A stretch of DNA of 64,000 nucleotides from Sisyra terminalis (taxonomy: Eukaryota; Arthropoda; Insecta; Neuroptera; Sisyridae). The position numbers were made by a program, and so were the translations under genes. This document shows, piece after piece, positions 12,331 through 22,815 of this stretch; positions within the stretch are counted from its first letter, which is position 1; each line of letters opens with the position of its first letter. The stretch lies in NCBI GenBank assembly GCA_958496175.1, contig OY292280.1, forward strand, positions 17,174,001 through 17,238,000, written 5' to 3'. The notes under the pieces were generated by a model. It was not told the origin of the DNA, did not search any database, and was given only the letters and a program-made list of their open reading frames with translations.

Positions 12331-13570
12331 ATGAAGATTTCATTGTTGTTTCTCCTATTTTTTTCTTTGATTATTGGAGTCATTCTTTCGCCTGATACTG
12401 GCGATAATGTCGAGAAAGAAGCAGAAGTAACGGAAGCACCTAATAATGTGACAACGGAAAATCCAAACAAAATTATAATTACCGGCGATCAAATGGTATG
12501 TTATGGTTTAATAATATATTAACAAACAATACTTTAGTTCTAATTTACTAAAAAGATAAAATAATTTTTGTCTCAATTTTCAACTGATTGTTGTCATTGG
12601 TTTCAACTGTCAATTCGTTTCCATTCAATTGCCAAGTTTGGTCATTTCTCAGTTTTGTCAGTGTTGAATTGTGAATATTCCCCATAAAGTTACTAGTTAT
12701 CAAAAAGTAAATTAAATTAGAGGTTCATATCTCTTTGGTGGTAACTTTTCATTATGATCTAATTTACTGGCGAATTAAAATGAAAAAAGTAGAAAATGCA
12801 ACGTTGCCAGATATTAATGTCGCTAAAAGATAAATGATTGTGTATTATTGTGGATATGGTTCAAACTATAAAAATTGAAAATATTTAGTTCTACTAAAAA
12901 ATGAAAGACTATGTTTCCTATATTACTTTCTAAAGCTTTTTTATACCAATTATCATCAAAATTGGTTCAGTATATTACAAGCATATTCTATTGTTTTAGA
13001 GAGTTCATTTGGAGTTATATAGACGAAGTGTAGTATCGAGGGTGAATCAGGCGGACTCCGTTTGCCACGAAAAAACCGGAATCGATAAAAGTAAGAAAAT
13101 ATGAAAATATTAGTTGGAACTTTTCAAATTATTTAATCCTTTTTTTAGATGATATTGAAGCGAAACGTGATAATTTCAAAAAAATTACTTATGCGGAACA
13201 GTGCTACTTAACTTGTTTATTTTCCGAATTGGGGATGTTGGTCAATGGAAGAAGAGGCAAATTTCTCAGGTCTCAAGCCCTATTCAAGGGTTTTCCGATG
13301 GAAATCATAAAAATTAGTGAAAAAATGTCGACTAGAATCAACAGTATGATTACTGTTTGCAACAAAATCGGTGTGTTAATGATGGAGGGTAGTTTTATCG
13401 AATTTCTGGTGATATTTTCGCTTTTTTCAGTGAATACCAAAAGAAATTTAGGCCAATGTGGCATTGGGCCGGCCGTATTCATTTGTTTTGAAAAGCTTTA
13501 CCAAAAGTTGGATAGAACTCCGGTCGAACTCACCACGACGGAAGAGCCCGAGGTGACTACAATAGAATAA
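12331..13570 (+). CDS. Obp: Odorant-binding-protein-like secreted protein, four exons
   Basis: Exons 12331-12495, 13000-13090, 13149-13370 and 13431-13570 join with GT-AG introns in consistent phase to give 205 residues. The first 20 residues are a signal peptide. Six cysteines sit at 77, 104, 108, 156, 169 and 178, giving spacing C-x26-C-x3-C-x47-C-x12-C-x8-C. The x3 and x8 spacings are the hallmark of insect odorant-binding proteins (PBP/GOBP fold), small carriers of hydrophobic ligands in sensillar or other extracellular fluids. An acidic, threonine-rich segment of about 50 residues lies between the signal peptide and the first cysteine, and the C-terminus ends in a Thr/Glu-rich tail; both are longer than usual. 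The third intron is only 60 bp and is open in frame, so an unspliced reading would wrongly look continuous. AATAAA follows at 13665-13670. The ligand is unknown. Confidence 0.82.
12772..12817. mobile_element. MITE fragment in the first OBP intron
   Basis: A 46-bp piece carries GAAAATGCAACGTTGCCAGA, the inner end of the terminal repeat of the family at 19377-19601. It lies within the first intron of the plus-strand OBP-like gene. Confidence 0.65.
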
Positions 13571-13918
13571 AAACACTTTGTAATTTACAAAAACTATTTT
13601 AAAAATACGGATACTACTTTTGAATGAAAGTAGCCATTAAGGCCATGTAAAAGAAAATTTATGGAATAAAAATTAAAAAAAAAATGTTTTTCTTTTCAAT
13701 GCTTAAATTTTTACTTTAGTTACCATAGTTATACAAACAAGTATGTGTACTCTTATAAAATATATCTCCCATTATTTGACGAAAAAATAACACTGATTTT
13801 CTAAAAAAAGAATAACTAATGAGATAAGAAAAACCAATAATCGAAGACTTAAAGTGTTAATACGATTTTATTAATTATAATATATTATGCATAAAAAACA
13901 TTACATTTTAAGTTAAAA

Positions 13919-15355
13919 TTAGTTATATTGGCTGTCCCATGGGGTGTTTGCAAATTTCTCTTCTTCTTGACGGAAATACGTTTGATAACAATCTAAAATT
14001 ACTGCTCCAATATCACATTTATTGTACTTCTTTTTGGCGTTAACTAAAACAATAAAAGAAACAAAAATAGAAATTTCTAGAACTCCGGGAATTTTCAGGA
14101 ACTTCTATTGGTTTTCCACCGACCATAGTTCGAGATTGATAGAAAAAAAAAATATTGGAGAAGATGAATTGAGGTAGATGATATTTTAATGTTAAGGTTG
14201 GAAAAATTTTAAGGGTAGAAAAATAAGGGATGAATGATTTGATGATTTACTCAGTTATACTGTTTACACAATATATAAAATATATTGTGGTCCAATTTAT
14301 GTAGTATGATTTAATATAATAATATATAAAAATCATACCATAAACATAAATTTAAACAACAATATTTGTGACCTATTGCCCAGATACGTATTTCGATTGC
14401 CAAGCAATCTTCCTCAGTGGTCATCAAATAGTTTGAAAAGATTCACACTTTGTGAATCATCACAAAGCAGTCACGGAGCGATCCAAACTACTTGATGACC
14501 ACTGAGGAAGATTGTTTCGCGATCGAATTACGTATCTGGGCAATACTAACAAATATCTCTTTTCATTTTCTCTGTTTTTGGTCGTTTCAATTTTCTGTCC
14601 AAATTTTTGTAGAACCAATGTTTAACATCCCAAAAATTTTGGTATGAAATTTGAAAAATTGTTCTATTATCATTTACTAAGAACACCCAAAAATCATAGC
14701 ATTCAAAGTGCCAACTTTAGAGTGATACTTTCCCGAATTCTTCAAAATTAAACCCAAAACTACCGTTTTTGTAGCAATAATTGTTAACACCGTTGATGGG
14801 ACCAGAAAAGATAGTATGATACCGGTACAGTTCCCTTGGAAAACCAACGAATAGTTTTTCCGGCATGAAATGTTCCTCGTTATTCAGCATCCCCAGTTCA
14901 GCGAAAAAGCATTTCAAAAAGCATTTCTGGGCGAATGTAAGCGACCCAATATTATTATAACCAGGTCCAAAATTTCCTAAAAAATGTCCAAAATTTTAGA
15001 TTGGTAAAAAGAGTATTAAAAAATGTGATTTTGTACTTAAATTGACTCTTGTTTTCTTAAAGCATTTGTGGTTAGCTTTGTAAATTTTTAGTCTTAAATT
15101 TCGCTTGTACATCGTCAACGATCGTCTCTACAAAAACAAATCATAGAAAGAAAAGCGGGAAAATTAAATCGATTGTATACCAACCAATGCACCAACGTCT
15201 AGACCACGATTTATTGTTTCTCTGGGGATAAGTGTGGACTTTGTCGTTGTTACTACATCTTCCTTCCATTCGGGACCTAATTCTTCACTTGATGGCAAAA
15301 ACATAACTCCAATAAACGAAGAAACGAACAACAAAAACAAAATCGAATTCTTCAT
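13919..15355 (-). CDS. Obp: Second odorant-binding-protein-like gene, convergent paralogue
   Basis: On the minus strand exons 15355-15185, 15127-15037, 14976-14764 and 14043-13919 join to 199 residues. It is a paralogue of the plus-strand gene. It has the same exon count, a second exon of exactly 91 bp in both, the same splice phases, a similar signal peptide (MKNSILFLLFVSSFIGV) and the same block FAELGML after the third cysteine. Cysteines at 79, 106, 110, 155, 168 and 177 give C-x26-C-x3-C-x44-C-x12-C-x8-C. The first donor (TTG before GTTGGT) is weak but is the only one nearby that keeps phase. The third intron has grown to 720 bp because it hosts the inverted-repeat element at 14362-14554. 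A polyadenylation signal lies on the minus strand at 13867-13872. The genes are tail to tail, 348 bp apart. Probably a secreted small-molecule carrier; ligand unknown. Confidence 0.8.
14362..14554. mobile_element. Inverted pair of repeat ends with hammerhead-like cores
   Basis: Two arms of about 70 bp, 14362-14433 and 14484-14554, are inverted copies around a short centre. Each contains CTGAGGA, a perfect or wobble-paired 6-bp hairpin with a 3-nt loop, then GAA(A/T): minus strand 14417-14391 and plus strand 14502-14528. The left hairpin is GATTGC-TTG-GCAATC; the right is GATTGT-TTC-GCGATC. Sequence changes between arms keep the pairing. The order CTGANGA, stem, GAAA is that of a hammerhead ribozyme core, which established work reports in Penelope-like retroelement ends. 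It sits inside the third intron of the minus-strand OBP-like gene. Confidence 0.6.
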
Positions 15356-15424
15356 GATGAAATTTTTGATCCACTTTTGGACACAATTTTTATAACGCAA
15401 CCTTATGATTGTCGAAACGCATTG

Positions 15425-15464
15425 GCTGAATTAAGAGCACCGAGACCAAATCATCCCTTTTATA
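15425..15464 (-). promoter_or_regulatory. Core promoter of the second OBP-like gene
   Basis: Read on the minus strand, TATAAAA (15464-15458) precedes TTCAGCCA, a weaker initiator match, by about 30 bp. The plus-strand paralogue also has TTCAGCCA next to its initiator, so the promoter was duplicated together with the gene. Confidence 0.65.
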
Positions 15465-16140
15465 CCATTTTCTGGGGAATTTCCAAGATAACCCATATCT
15501 TTTTCAACAAACCATTAATAAATTAAATTTTTATTTTTATTAAATGATAGTTGAAGACTTTCTAATCTTTTCACCACCAAAAATTTGATTAGTTTTTCTC
15601 CGACTTATCTGACAAATTGAATGAAAAATGAGGAAAACCTTAGATTAAAAGGATCATTGAAAATTGTGTTTTATACCAATAATTATGTTTTTTAATATAT
15701 TGATGATAATATATCATACAACTAAAGATTAAATGAACTTACCAAACGAAGTTTTTATCGTAGTTATGCGAATGTTTCATCCGAAGATATACCAGAGATA
15801 ATTATACAACTTGTACCTGGTCAGTATAAACCATTTAACGTATATATGGTCTAGTTGGGCCTTTTGCGGGTTGGCCACCGGTGCGTTATATAGACGTAGT
15901 CGCGGAAAATACATGACACTTTATAACTTACATGAATAAAATTTATATTTTCTTTCATTTGAAATAATTAGAAGTTTCCTTACCATATACAATATATTTG
16001 TCGAACTATAAGTTTTTTTCTGATATATATTTTATGATACAAACATAATTTTATCAATGCTGGGCATTTTCATTATTGCTCCAAATACAATATTATAATG
16101 AATTAATATAAGCATTTGCCGAATTTCGATTGTAAAACTA
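15465..16140. other. Intergenic, nothing recognised
   Basis: AT-rich spacer upstream of the minus-strand OBP-like gene. I see no gene or repeat partner here. Confidence 0.5.
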
Positions 16141-16144
16141 AGAT

Positions 16145-18189
16145 TTAAACGAAAAATGATCCAATGATACCACTGTGCCAATAACCATTCCAATATAGAG
16201 TGATACTATTTGACTTCAATGGGTAATCGATGAAAATTGATACAAAAATTTCAAGTTTCCTCAGCGCTTTTTTATTAAGTATAAAAAAAGGACAGAAGAC
16301 ACTCGAAACTTCTTTATCGTTTTTATGTAGAATTTTTGTCAAAATTTCCTCAGGAATTTCGTCATAATCCTTCGCTTTTCTTGCTTTTCGATCCTTAATT
16401 GGTTACTGGGCTTCACTATTTCATGATTTAACCAGTTAAAGATGTGCAAAATGTTTGTAATATTTGTGTCTTACCAAATTTTGGAATCCCCTAACACAGA
16501 AATTTTGTACTGTCTTACAAAATTTCTAGAAATTTAATAGATAATATTTAAATAAATAATTAATCAGTAAACTTTCATAAAAACAGACTGATCAGATTAA
16601 TGGGAAAAATACGATAGAAGATTTTTGCCACAATGCATCGTCTTGTATACGAATGGTTCTGGTACTGGTACTTATGGGAGGAACCTAGAATAAGAAATCT
16701 CCGTACTACTGGGGAATACCACCATGATCAAGCGGGAACATATGCAGTAACAGCCTAGGCACAGAAATGTCTGAAAAGGTACTTAACTAAACTTTAACTG
16801 TATACTTATAGTTGGAAATAATTTCCATTCTTTGATTTCCAAAAGCAATCGATGAAAATTGATACAAAAATTTTAAGTCTCCTCCGCGCTTTTTACTAAT
16901 TATATAGACAAAAGAACAGGCGAAACTCATAACTTCTCTATCTTTTTTTATGTTAACCCTAAAAAAATCAGCAACCATATTTCAAACGTGGAAGGTATAA
17001 GGATCTTCACCTTCAGATAATTAGAGACCTTTTTTGATAGCTCTTCTATCCTGAGTCCTAAAAGGACTATTGTTTCAGGATCTCATAGTTCTTCAAAGAT
17101 ATTCCCCAGTACATGCCCAGGTTAAGGTAATATTTAGAAGTCTTTCGGAATTAGTCTCCTGAAGTACGAATCTTAACCCTTGTTGGTTAACATAATCCTG
17201 TACCATTCTCATCACAGAGAAATATATAGATTCACTATTTCGGGATTTTGGTATCAGTTTACCAAAAAAAATCGAACCAATTTTTCAATTAGTAAACACA
17301 AGGGTTGAAATTAATTTTGCTGATAATTAAGTTCCAAATGTTTCCAAAAGTATGTCAGTACCTTATTTGATGAAAATTGATACAAAAATTTAAAGTCTTC
17401 CCAGCATTTTTTTTTTTACTAAATACAAAAAAACGATGCAGAAGACTCAAAATTTTTTTATCTTTATCATGATAACTAACAACAATCAAATTGCAAAAAA
17501 TTTTTAATCACATACTGAATTAGTCAATGGTATCCTAAATTCCAGGTTTGTAATCCAAAGTGGTTCAAAAATTTCCCCACAACCGTCAATAGGAGGTCAA
17601 GTTCCTAGTTTAAATTCAGTTGGTGAATTTTTAATAGCAATTACTGATTTTGGTTTTATCAATAATCTGACATTAGTTCAACTCTTCAACTCCGGATACC
17701 AAAATTGATTGTTATTTATACATCAAAAATTTTTGAAGAGTTACCCAAGATAATTTTTTTCATTGTTAATAACCATCGTTTTATAACTACCAAGGTCTTT
17801 AGCGATTTTAGGGTTAATAAAAATTAGTAAATCGAAAAATATCAAAAATTTGATCGATACGATAATCGAACCCAACATCTATTAGTTATGGAGCGGCCAC
17901 CATAACCACTCGGCCACCAATAAGGTTTCTATGATATTTAAATTTGTCAAAATCCATTTAATCCTGTAATCAAAAATACAGTACCAAAAGTTTCCATATT
18001 AAAAAGAAAGTTTGATACAAAAACTTCAAAACAATCCAAACTACTACCAGGATAGTAATACAAAAAAAAATTTGTAGATTTTGTAGAGTTTAAAATATTT
18101 TCATAATTATTACCCTTAAACAAAATTAAACCCAAAAAATGGTCGATTTTTTGGTCCAGCCTAATGATAGTAAAAGACAACCTGGACAC
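16145..18189 (-). pseudogene. Four locally repeated, decayed gene-like fragments
   Basis: Minus-strand segments at about 16342-16145, 16978-16787, 17480-17345 and, more weakly, 18189-17947 resemble each other. Shared peptide pieces include KKDREVMSFACSF versus KNDKEVSSVFCPF, and DLKFLYQFSS, DFKFLYQFSS, KLEIFVSIF and FEVFVSNF. The nucleotide core GATGAAAATTGATACAAAAA recurs in the first three. The copies have no usable ATG context and at least one has a frameshift. They look like remnants of a serially duplicated exon or small gene, spaced about 500-630 bp apart. I do not recognise the family; a distant relation to the OBP-like genes is possible but unsupported. Confidence 0.4.
17815..17922 (-). 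mobile_element. tRNA-Ser-derived SINE copy
   Basis: Read on the minus strand it begins near GGTGGCCGAGTGG (17918-17906), an RNA polymerase III A box with the tRNA-Ser form. GGGTTCGATT (17873-17864) follows as B box, then an AT-rich body ending near GGGTTAATAAAAATT. The tRNA fold is incomplete, so it is a SINE and not a tRNA gene. Confidence 0.75.
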
Positions 18190-18249
18190 TTATGGAAACA
18201 TTGTTCCCAAATTTACTTAGACGTAAAAAAAGCGCAGAAAAATTGAAAT

Positions 18250-18946
18250 CTTACCTTAATTAATGCGAAATGAACACCAATTTTTTGGAATCCAGCGACA
18301 AAAAGGATAAATTCAAATAATTTTTGTAGTAGAAGTAGCGACTGTTTGGCGATTCTCTGGATACCTCAGTCTCCAAAAGATCACCTGGAGACAACAATTA
18401 TAATATTTCGGTGAAAATAATAAGGATGTTACTTGGGAAATGAAAATACCAATATTTAAAGAATTAATTATGTTTAAAGGGGAGTTATAAGAAAATTTTC
18501 CGATCCCAAAATAAATCGATTAACTGCCGATTTTGTAGGAATTAAAATATTTTTTTAGTGATTACCCTAAAATATTGGTTTTTGTGAACCAAAACGGTAA
18601 TAATTTCCCAAAAAATCACTTTAAAGTTGACCAGTTTTCCCATTAATTGTCCTTTTTTCTATGAAAATGACAGAAAAAATTTATACCCGAGCGCAATTGG
18701 CGTCGCACGATTTTTCCAGGACGGACTCCAATCGTCGACTGTGTAAATTTTCCCAATAGATTATTTCTGAATCGGTGGTTGATATGGAAAATAAAAAAAA
18801 AGAAAATGAGACATTTGAATAAATATTGGAAAATGGGGAAAAATAATCCCTAATTTTTTGTTACCATTTAAAACGCTTAACGACAAAAGAAACCACGTAT
18901 GCTAAATACTCGGCATCTTTCCCCTATTATTCATCCCCTAATTCCA
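18250..18946. repeat. Left arm of a large imperfect inverted duplication
   Basis: Matches the reverse complement of 19860-20400. Anchors are GTCGCACGATTTTTCCAG (from 18702), CATTTAAAACGCTTAACG, and TTATTCATCCCCTAATTC near 18928-18945. Both arms read in part as related peptide (VARFFQ, and ILEN followed by HLKRLT), with stops in this arm. The minus strand also has short frames ending at good donors, for example AAG before GTAAGA near 18255. Probably two decayed copies of one unidentified gene in opposite orientation. Confidence 0.55.
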
Positions 18947-19376
18947 CGTCCAGCTTCGTACAATAGAAATCAAAGAAAATTTAAGCTTTCCAAGAAGTGT
19001 TTAACCTATTTTGCTTACAAGAAGATAATATTTTTGTAGAAAAACACAACGCCTACTATTGTCTACTTAATATTCAAATACAGAAACATTTTCCATTTCA
19101 GGAAAATTATTTTGCCTTAAAATAAATCGATTGGAAAAATATAAGATTCGTTAACATTTAATAATTTCAAAAAATTCATAATATTTGCTGTTCATTTTTC
19201 GTAAATTTATTTGCGAAATTCCCCGTGATATCCACCACTTTAAATTTCTAGTTTCACCCCTCCTCGATTTTCTTGATTTTCATTTTATACTTCTCTTTCA
19301 AATTAATTGCTATGTTTAATTGAGATGTTTTTTTTTCATTTTGCAATGCTTTAATGTACTTTTAAAAAAAACATAT

Positions 19377-19601
19377 AGCTCAAGTGTACTTTAGCACATC
19401 CACAATCTGGCAACGTTGCATTTTTGACTTTGTTATTATTTTAATTCACGATTAAATCAGTCCACAATGAAAATTTAGCCACAAAAGAGAGAATTATACC
19501 ATATTAGAATTGAATTAACAAAAATATCGCGAATTAAATTAAAAACAAAGTCGAAAATGCAACGTTGCCAGATTGTGGGTGTGCTAAAGTACACTTGAGC
19601 C
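19377..19601. mobile_element. Intact hAT-like MITE with 8-bp target duplication
   Basis: The 225-bp element has terminal inverted repeats of about 60 bp, starting AGCTCAAGTGTACTTTAGCA and ending with the near-complement. It is flanked by identical 8-bp direct repeats AAACATAT at 19369-19376 and 19602-19609. An 8-bp duplication is typical of hAT transposition. The interior is non-coding. It lies between the two arms of the inverted duplication around it. Related degenerate copies are at 3583-3728, 8494-8536 and 12772-12817. Confidence 0.88.
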
Positions 19602-19859
19602 AAACATATTTTATGATCGGCCTTCCAATATAAGTAGCTATCACGGGAAATTTTTACTTAAATTACGATTTTTCAAATCGTTAGAATTTTGAAAATAATA
19701 TGCCAAAATTTTTTTTGAGATTCTATTGAGATTTTTTTTTTTTGAAATAATACAATTATTTTCCACGAAAAATATATATTTGATTTAATACAGTAAAAAA
19801 TTCAATATTTACCTTGGAGGTAAATATATTTCTTGATCCCTTTTGTGTAAAATGTTCAA

Positions 19860-20400
19860 GGAATTAGGGGATGAATAGTGGTGAGATCACATATACTATT
19901 TACAATATGCAGTTTTTTTTGTCCGTTAAACGTTTTAAATGGAAAAGTAGGGGGGGATTATTTGTCGCATTTTCTAATATTTTTCTTCGTCTATCAATTT
20001 TCCAATACTTTATTTTAATATCAATCCTTAAAGGAAAACTATTCCATCGTAAAAGCTTCAACACTGTGCAGTTGTGCTGAAAAAATCGTGCGACACTAAT
20101 CAACACTGTTTTTCTCGTAACTGAGGAAAATTTTCGGGTAAAAAATTTTCCTTATCCTCATTTATAAAATTTAGTGATTTCATTATATTTTTTTTTGTTT
20201 CTAATTGTTGAAAATCTCAATATTTTCCAACAAAAAATTCCTCCAAAGTTCTACAAAAATGGCTTCATATCATTTTTGGTTATTTCTAGTGAATTTTTTA
20301 AAAAAATAACACTTGTTTTAGGTGTTAAGTCGTCGGGTGATTTTCTGGAAAAGCAATCTGGAAGTGGTTCGATAGAAAAAGTGAAGAAATAATTAAAGCA
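19860..20400. repeat. Right arm of the large imperfect inverted duplication
   Basis: Inverted relative of 18250-18946. The minus strand between 20106 and 19900 is an open 68-codon frame containing VARFFQ and HLKRLT, without an ATG start. The plus strand ends in an exon-like stretch (20320-20392) after the acceptor CTTGTTTTAG, and a GTAAGA donor follows at about 20424. No product recognised. Confidence 0.5.
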
Positions 20401-20604
20401 GATCTCTTTTTTGGAGTAATTCAGGTAAGATTCTACCTTTCAGTGCTTTACCTCTAAAACTTTTCCTTACCTCAAAATTTTTACCCGCAGATTCGCCTGT
20501 GTAACGTTGATTTTGGTTTCATTTTCTTTTTAGATTTGCTATTGTTCGTAGTATGTGATTTTTTAAGTTGTTATTTACTGTCACTTTGTGACTACTATAG
20601 TTTT

Positions 20605-20730
20605 TACCGAATCTAGGGCTTAAAAATGTCCATAAACCGAGAAATATTGAAAATTTGTTCGATTCGAGAATCTAACCCCAAAATTTATAAGTTTTGGAAC
20701 GACCATCTTGACCACTCGGCCACCAGTCGG
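20605..20730 (-). mobile_element. tRNA-Ser-derived SINE copy
   Basis: Minus-strand copy with A box GGTGGCCGAGTGG (20724-20712) and a degenerate B box around 20680-20668. It belongs to the same family as the copies at 17815 and 25735. Confidence 0.7.
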
Positions 20731-20920
20731 CTAAAATTTTTATTTTTTATTTTCCTTTTATAAAATTCATATTTATATCTAAAAACACTATTTATTTTCG
20801 TTGAAAAGCACAACTAATGAAATTTTATTTTAAATCAATTGATTTTTAAGAAATATTTGATGAAATTCCACAGTATTTGGTAAATTGATAATTTTTATTG
20901 TTTATAAGTATAGTCTATAG

Positions 20921-21223
20921 CAGGGGTGGATAACCTGAGACCCGCATTGACCATTTTCCGGCCCGTGAAATTCATAAAGCTGTTACAAAATATATATAGT
21001 GTATATTACTTTTTTAGTATCATTCTTATTGTACTATGAATCTTAGTATGCAAGAATAATAGTAATCACAATAGTAATTGCTCATTATGTATCAATTATT
21101 AATTCAAAAAAATTTCTGGTGTATCTAAATCTAATACGGGGATATATAGTTTCATATTTCACCCGCGGATTCATGATGCATTTCTAGAGTGGTCCCCAAG
21201 ATCATTTGGTTTGGCCACTCCTA
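20921..21223. mobile_element. hAT-type MITE, degenerate
   Basis: Begins CAGGGGTGG and ends CCACTCCTA, the CAGGGGTGG-type ends of many hAT elements. Flanking octamers GTCTATAG (20913-20920) and GTGTACAG (21224-21231) match at six of eight positions, consistent with an old target duplication. The 303-bp interior contains no coding sequence. Confidence 0.75.
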
Positions 21224-21376
21224 GTGTACAGTGTATACTGTATACCAATCACCTCATACTGATTAGCCAAGAAAATTTTAATGTCTAACTTTTCCAAAAT
21301 TTTCTTTTGCCTACCGATGCCTACTAATAAATACAATAGATGATAAAATTCAGATCCCAGCTTTTATTTTTTTAAA

Positions 21377-21621
21377 TAAGAAGACAATTCAGGTTGTTTA
21401 AGATCAGTTTTTTTTTAATTTAATATTTTTACTATTCAATTAGCTACGTTTCGTTACGTATCGTAACTTCATCAGGCTTCTTGATTCACAAAAATAAAAT
21501 ATTTTCAATTTAAATTCAATAAATAAAAAAAAAATTACGTAACGAAACATAGCTAATTGAATAGTAAAAATATAAAATTAAAAAAAACCCGATCTTAAAC
21601 AACCTGAATTGTCTTCTTATT
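21377..21621. mobile_element. Inverted pair of repeat ends, one with a hammerhead-like core
   Basis: Arms 21377-21459 and 21535-21621 are inverted copies, sharing AATAAGAAGACAATTCAGG and TAGCTACGTTTCGTTACGT. On the minus strand 21475-21448 reads CTGATGA, A, GTTACG-ATA-CGTAAC, GAAAC: the same order as in the unrelated element at 14362-14554. The right arm keeps only the GTAACGAAAC half. Confidence 0.6.
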
Positions 21622-21644
21622 CAAAAAAATTAATACAATATTCA

Positions 21645-22330
21645 ACATCCCACATCATTATGTAAATTGAAGACTATTTGTGATTTTCATCCCTCAATTG
21701 TGTGTTAATGACACCCTCTGTGTTTTTCTTTCGTTATGATGCGCATTCTATCGTAAAAAAACAACACATTTTACCCACTAAGAAACTTTCGTCAAAATCG
21801 GTTGAGTCGTTCTTGAGTTATATTGATGTTATAATGATATTCTTATTTAAAGGAGGATGCAATTTTATGTGTGTATAAGTATATTTTTATACCTAGTGAA
21901 TAAATTAATGAATATTCCATATCCCACAAGATTGTGTAGATTGAAAACTATGTTTTATTTCCACTTCCAATGCAAATTTCCAACTCTTTTTTCTGGTTAA
22001 GCAATTATCCAGACTTATGTAGAGGTGTTCTATACACCTTTATAGATGGAAGCAATATTATATGTGTATATAAGTATTTTTTTATTAATTGAAATAAATA
22101 AATAAGCAAATATTTAACATTCCACAAGATTATGTAGATCAAGGACTATGTTTTATTTTCATCCCTCAATTGTATGTAAACGGTGCCCTCTGTTATTTTC
22201 TTCCGTTATTATACGTATTCTATCGTAAAACAAACACGTTATAGCCACCAATAAAGTTTTGTCAAAATCGGTTGAGCCATTCTTTAGTTAGAAAGATGTT
22301 CAAACGAATTTTTGTCGAAAATTTTTTATC
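21645..22330 (+). repeat. Direct repeats of a dispersed element
   Basis: Two long similar segments (about 21645-21895 and 22115-22330) and a partial one (21910-22060) share TTTCATCCCTCAATTGT, TTCTATCGTAAAA and GTCAAAATCGGTTGAG. They look like tandem or nested copies of one retroposed repeat. No coding sequence seen. Confidence 0.65.
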
Positions 22331-22720
22331 AAAACAAAAAGAATAATAGGTGGTCACATTGTATGCATAGTTCGCATTTTTTTGAATATCCAATGTTTTA
22401 CATTTTATTCAAGAGATAAGAAAATTGATTGCAATTTTCCCAAAAAAATTGATAATCTATCGTAAAGGAAACAAAAACAAAAGAATGTGCTTCATCAATT
22501 GTATAGAATTTCATGCAAAGTTTCGCATATCTACAAATTACTCATCACTATGTTTATGTAATGCAACTAAAATTCCTTTCAATTCGTTATTGTCTTCAAA
22601 ACAAACAGCTTTCGTTTGTTTCGTGGAAAGGAATGAATTGGTAATAATTCCATTGAATTTTTGGTGTAAAAATCATTTCGGTTGATTAATCGATTCAAGT
22701 GCAACAAACGACCACCAAAT

Positions 22721-22782
22721 GTAAGTATTTGCCAACTATCCACTAATTTTTACCCAAAAGACTTGCTAAAGCTTTTTTTTAG
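22721..22782 (+). other. Probable 5'-UTR intron of the first PSMG4-like gene
   Basis: A perfect donor GTAAGT at 22721 and a polypyrimidine acceptor CTTTTTTTTAG ending at 22782 define a 62-bp intron just upstream of the coding frame. A second AG three bases later is also possible. No in-frame ATG is visible in the upstream exon. Confidence 0.55.
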
Positions 22783-22815
22783 TAGCCAAAGATTGGTATA
22801 GTGATAAATGATGCG

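Noticed and set aside
22425..22685. 86-codon frame upstream of PSMG4 copy 1
   Set aside because: Begins with TTG, lacks an ATG before most of its length, and overlaps the presumed 5'-UTR exon.
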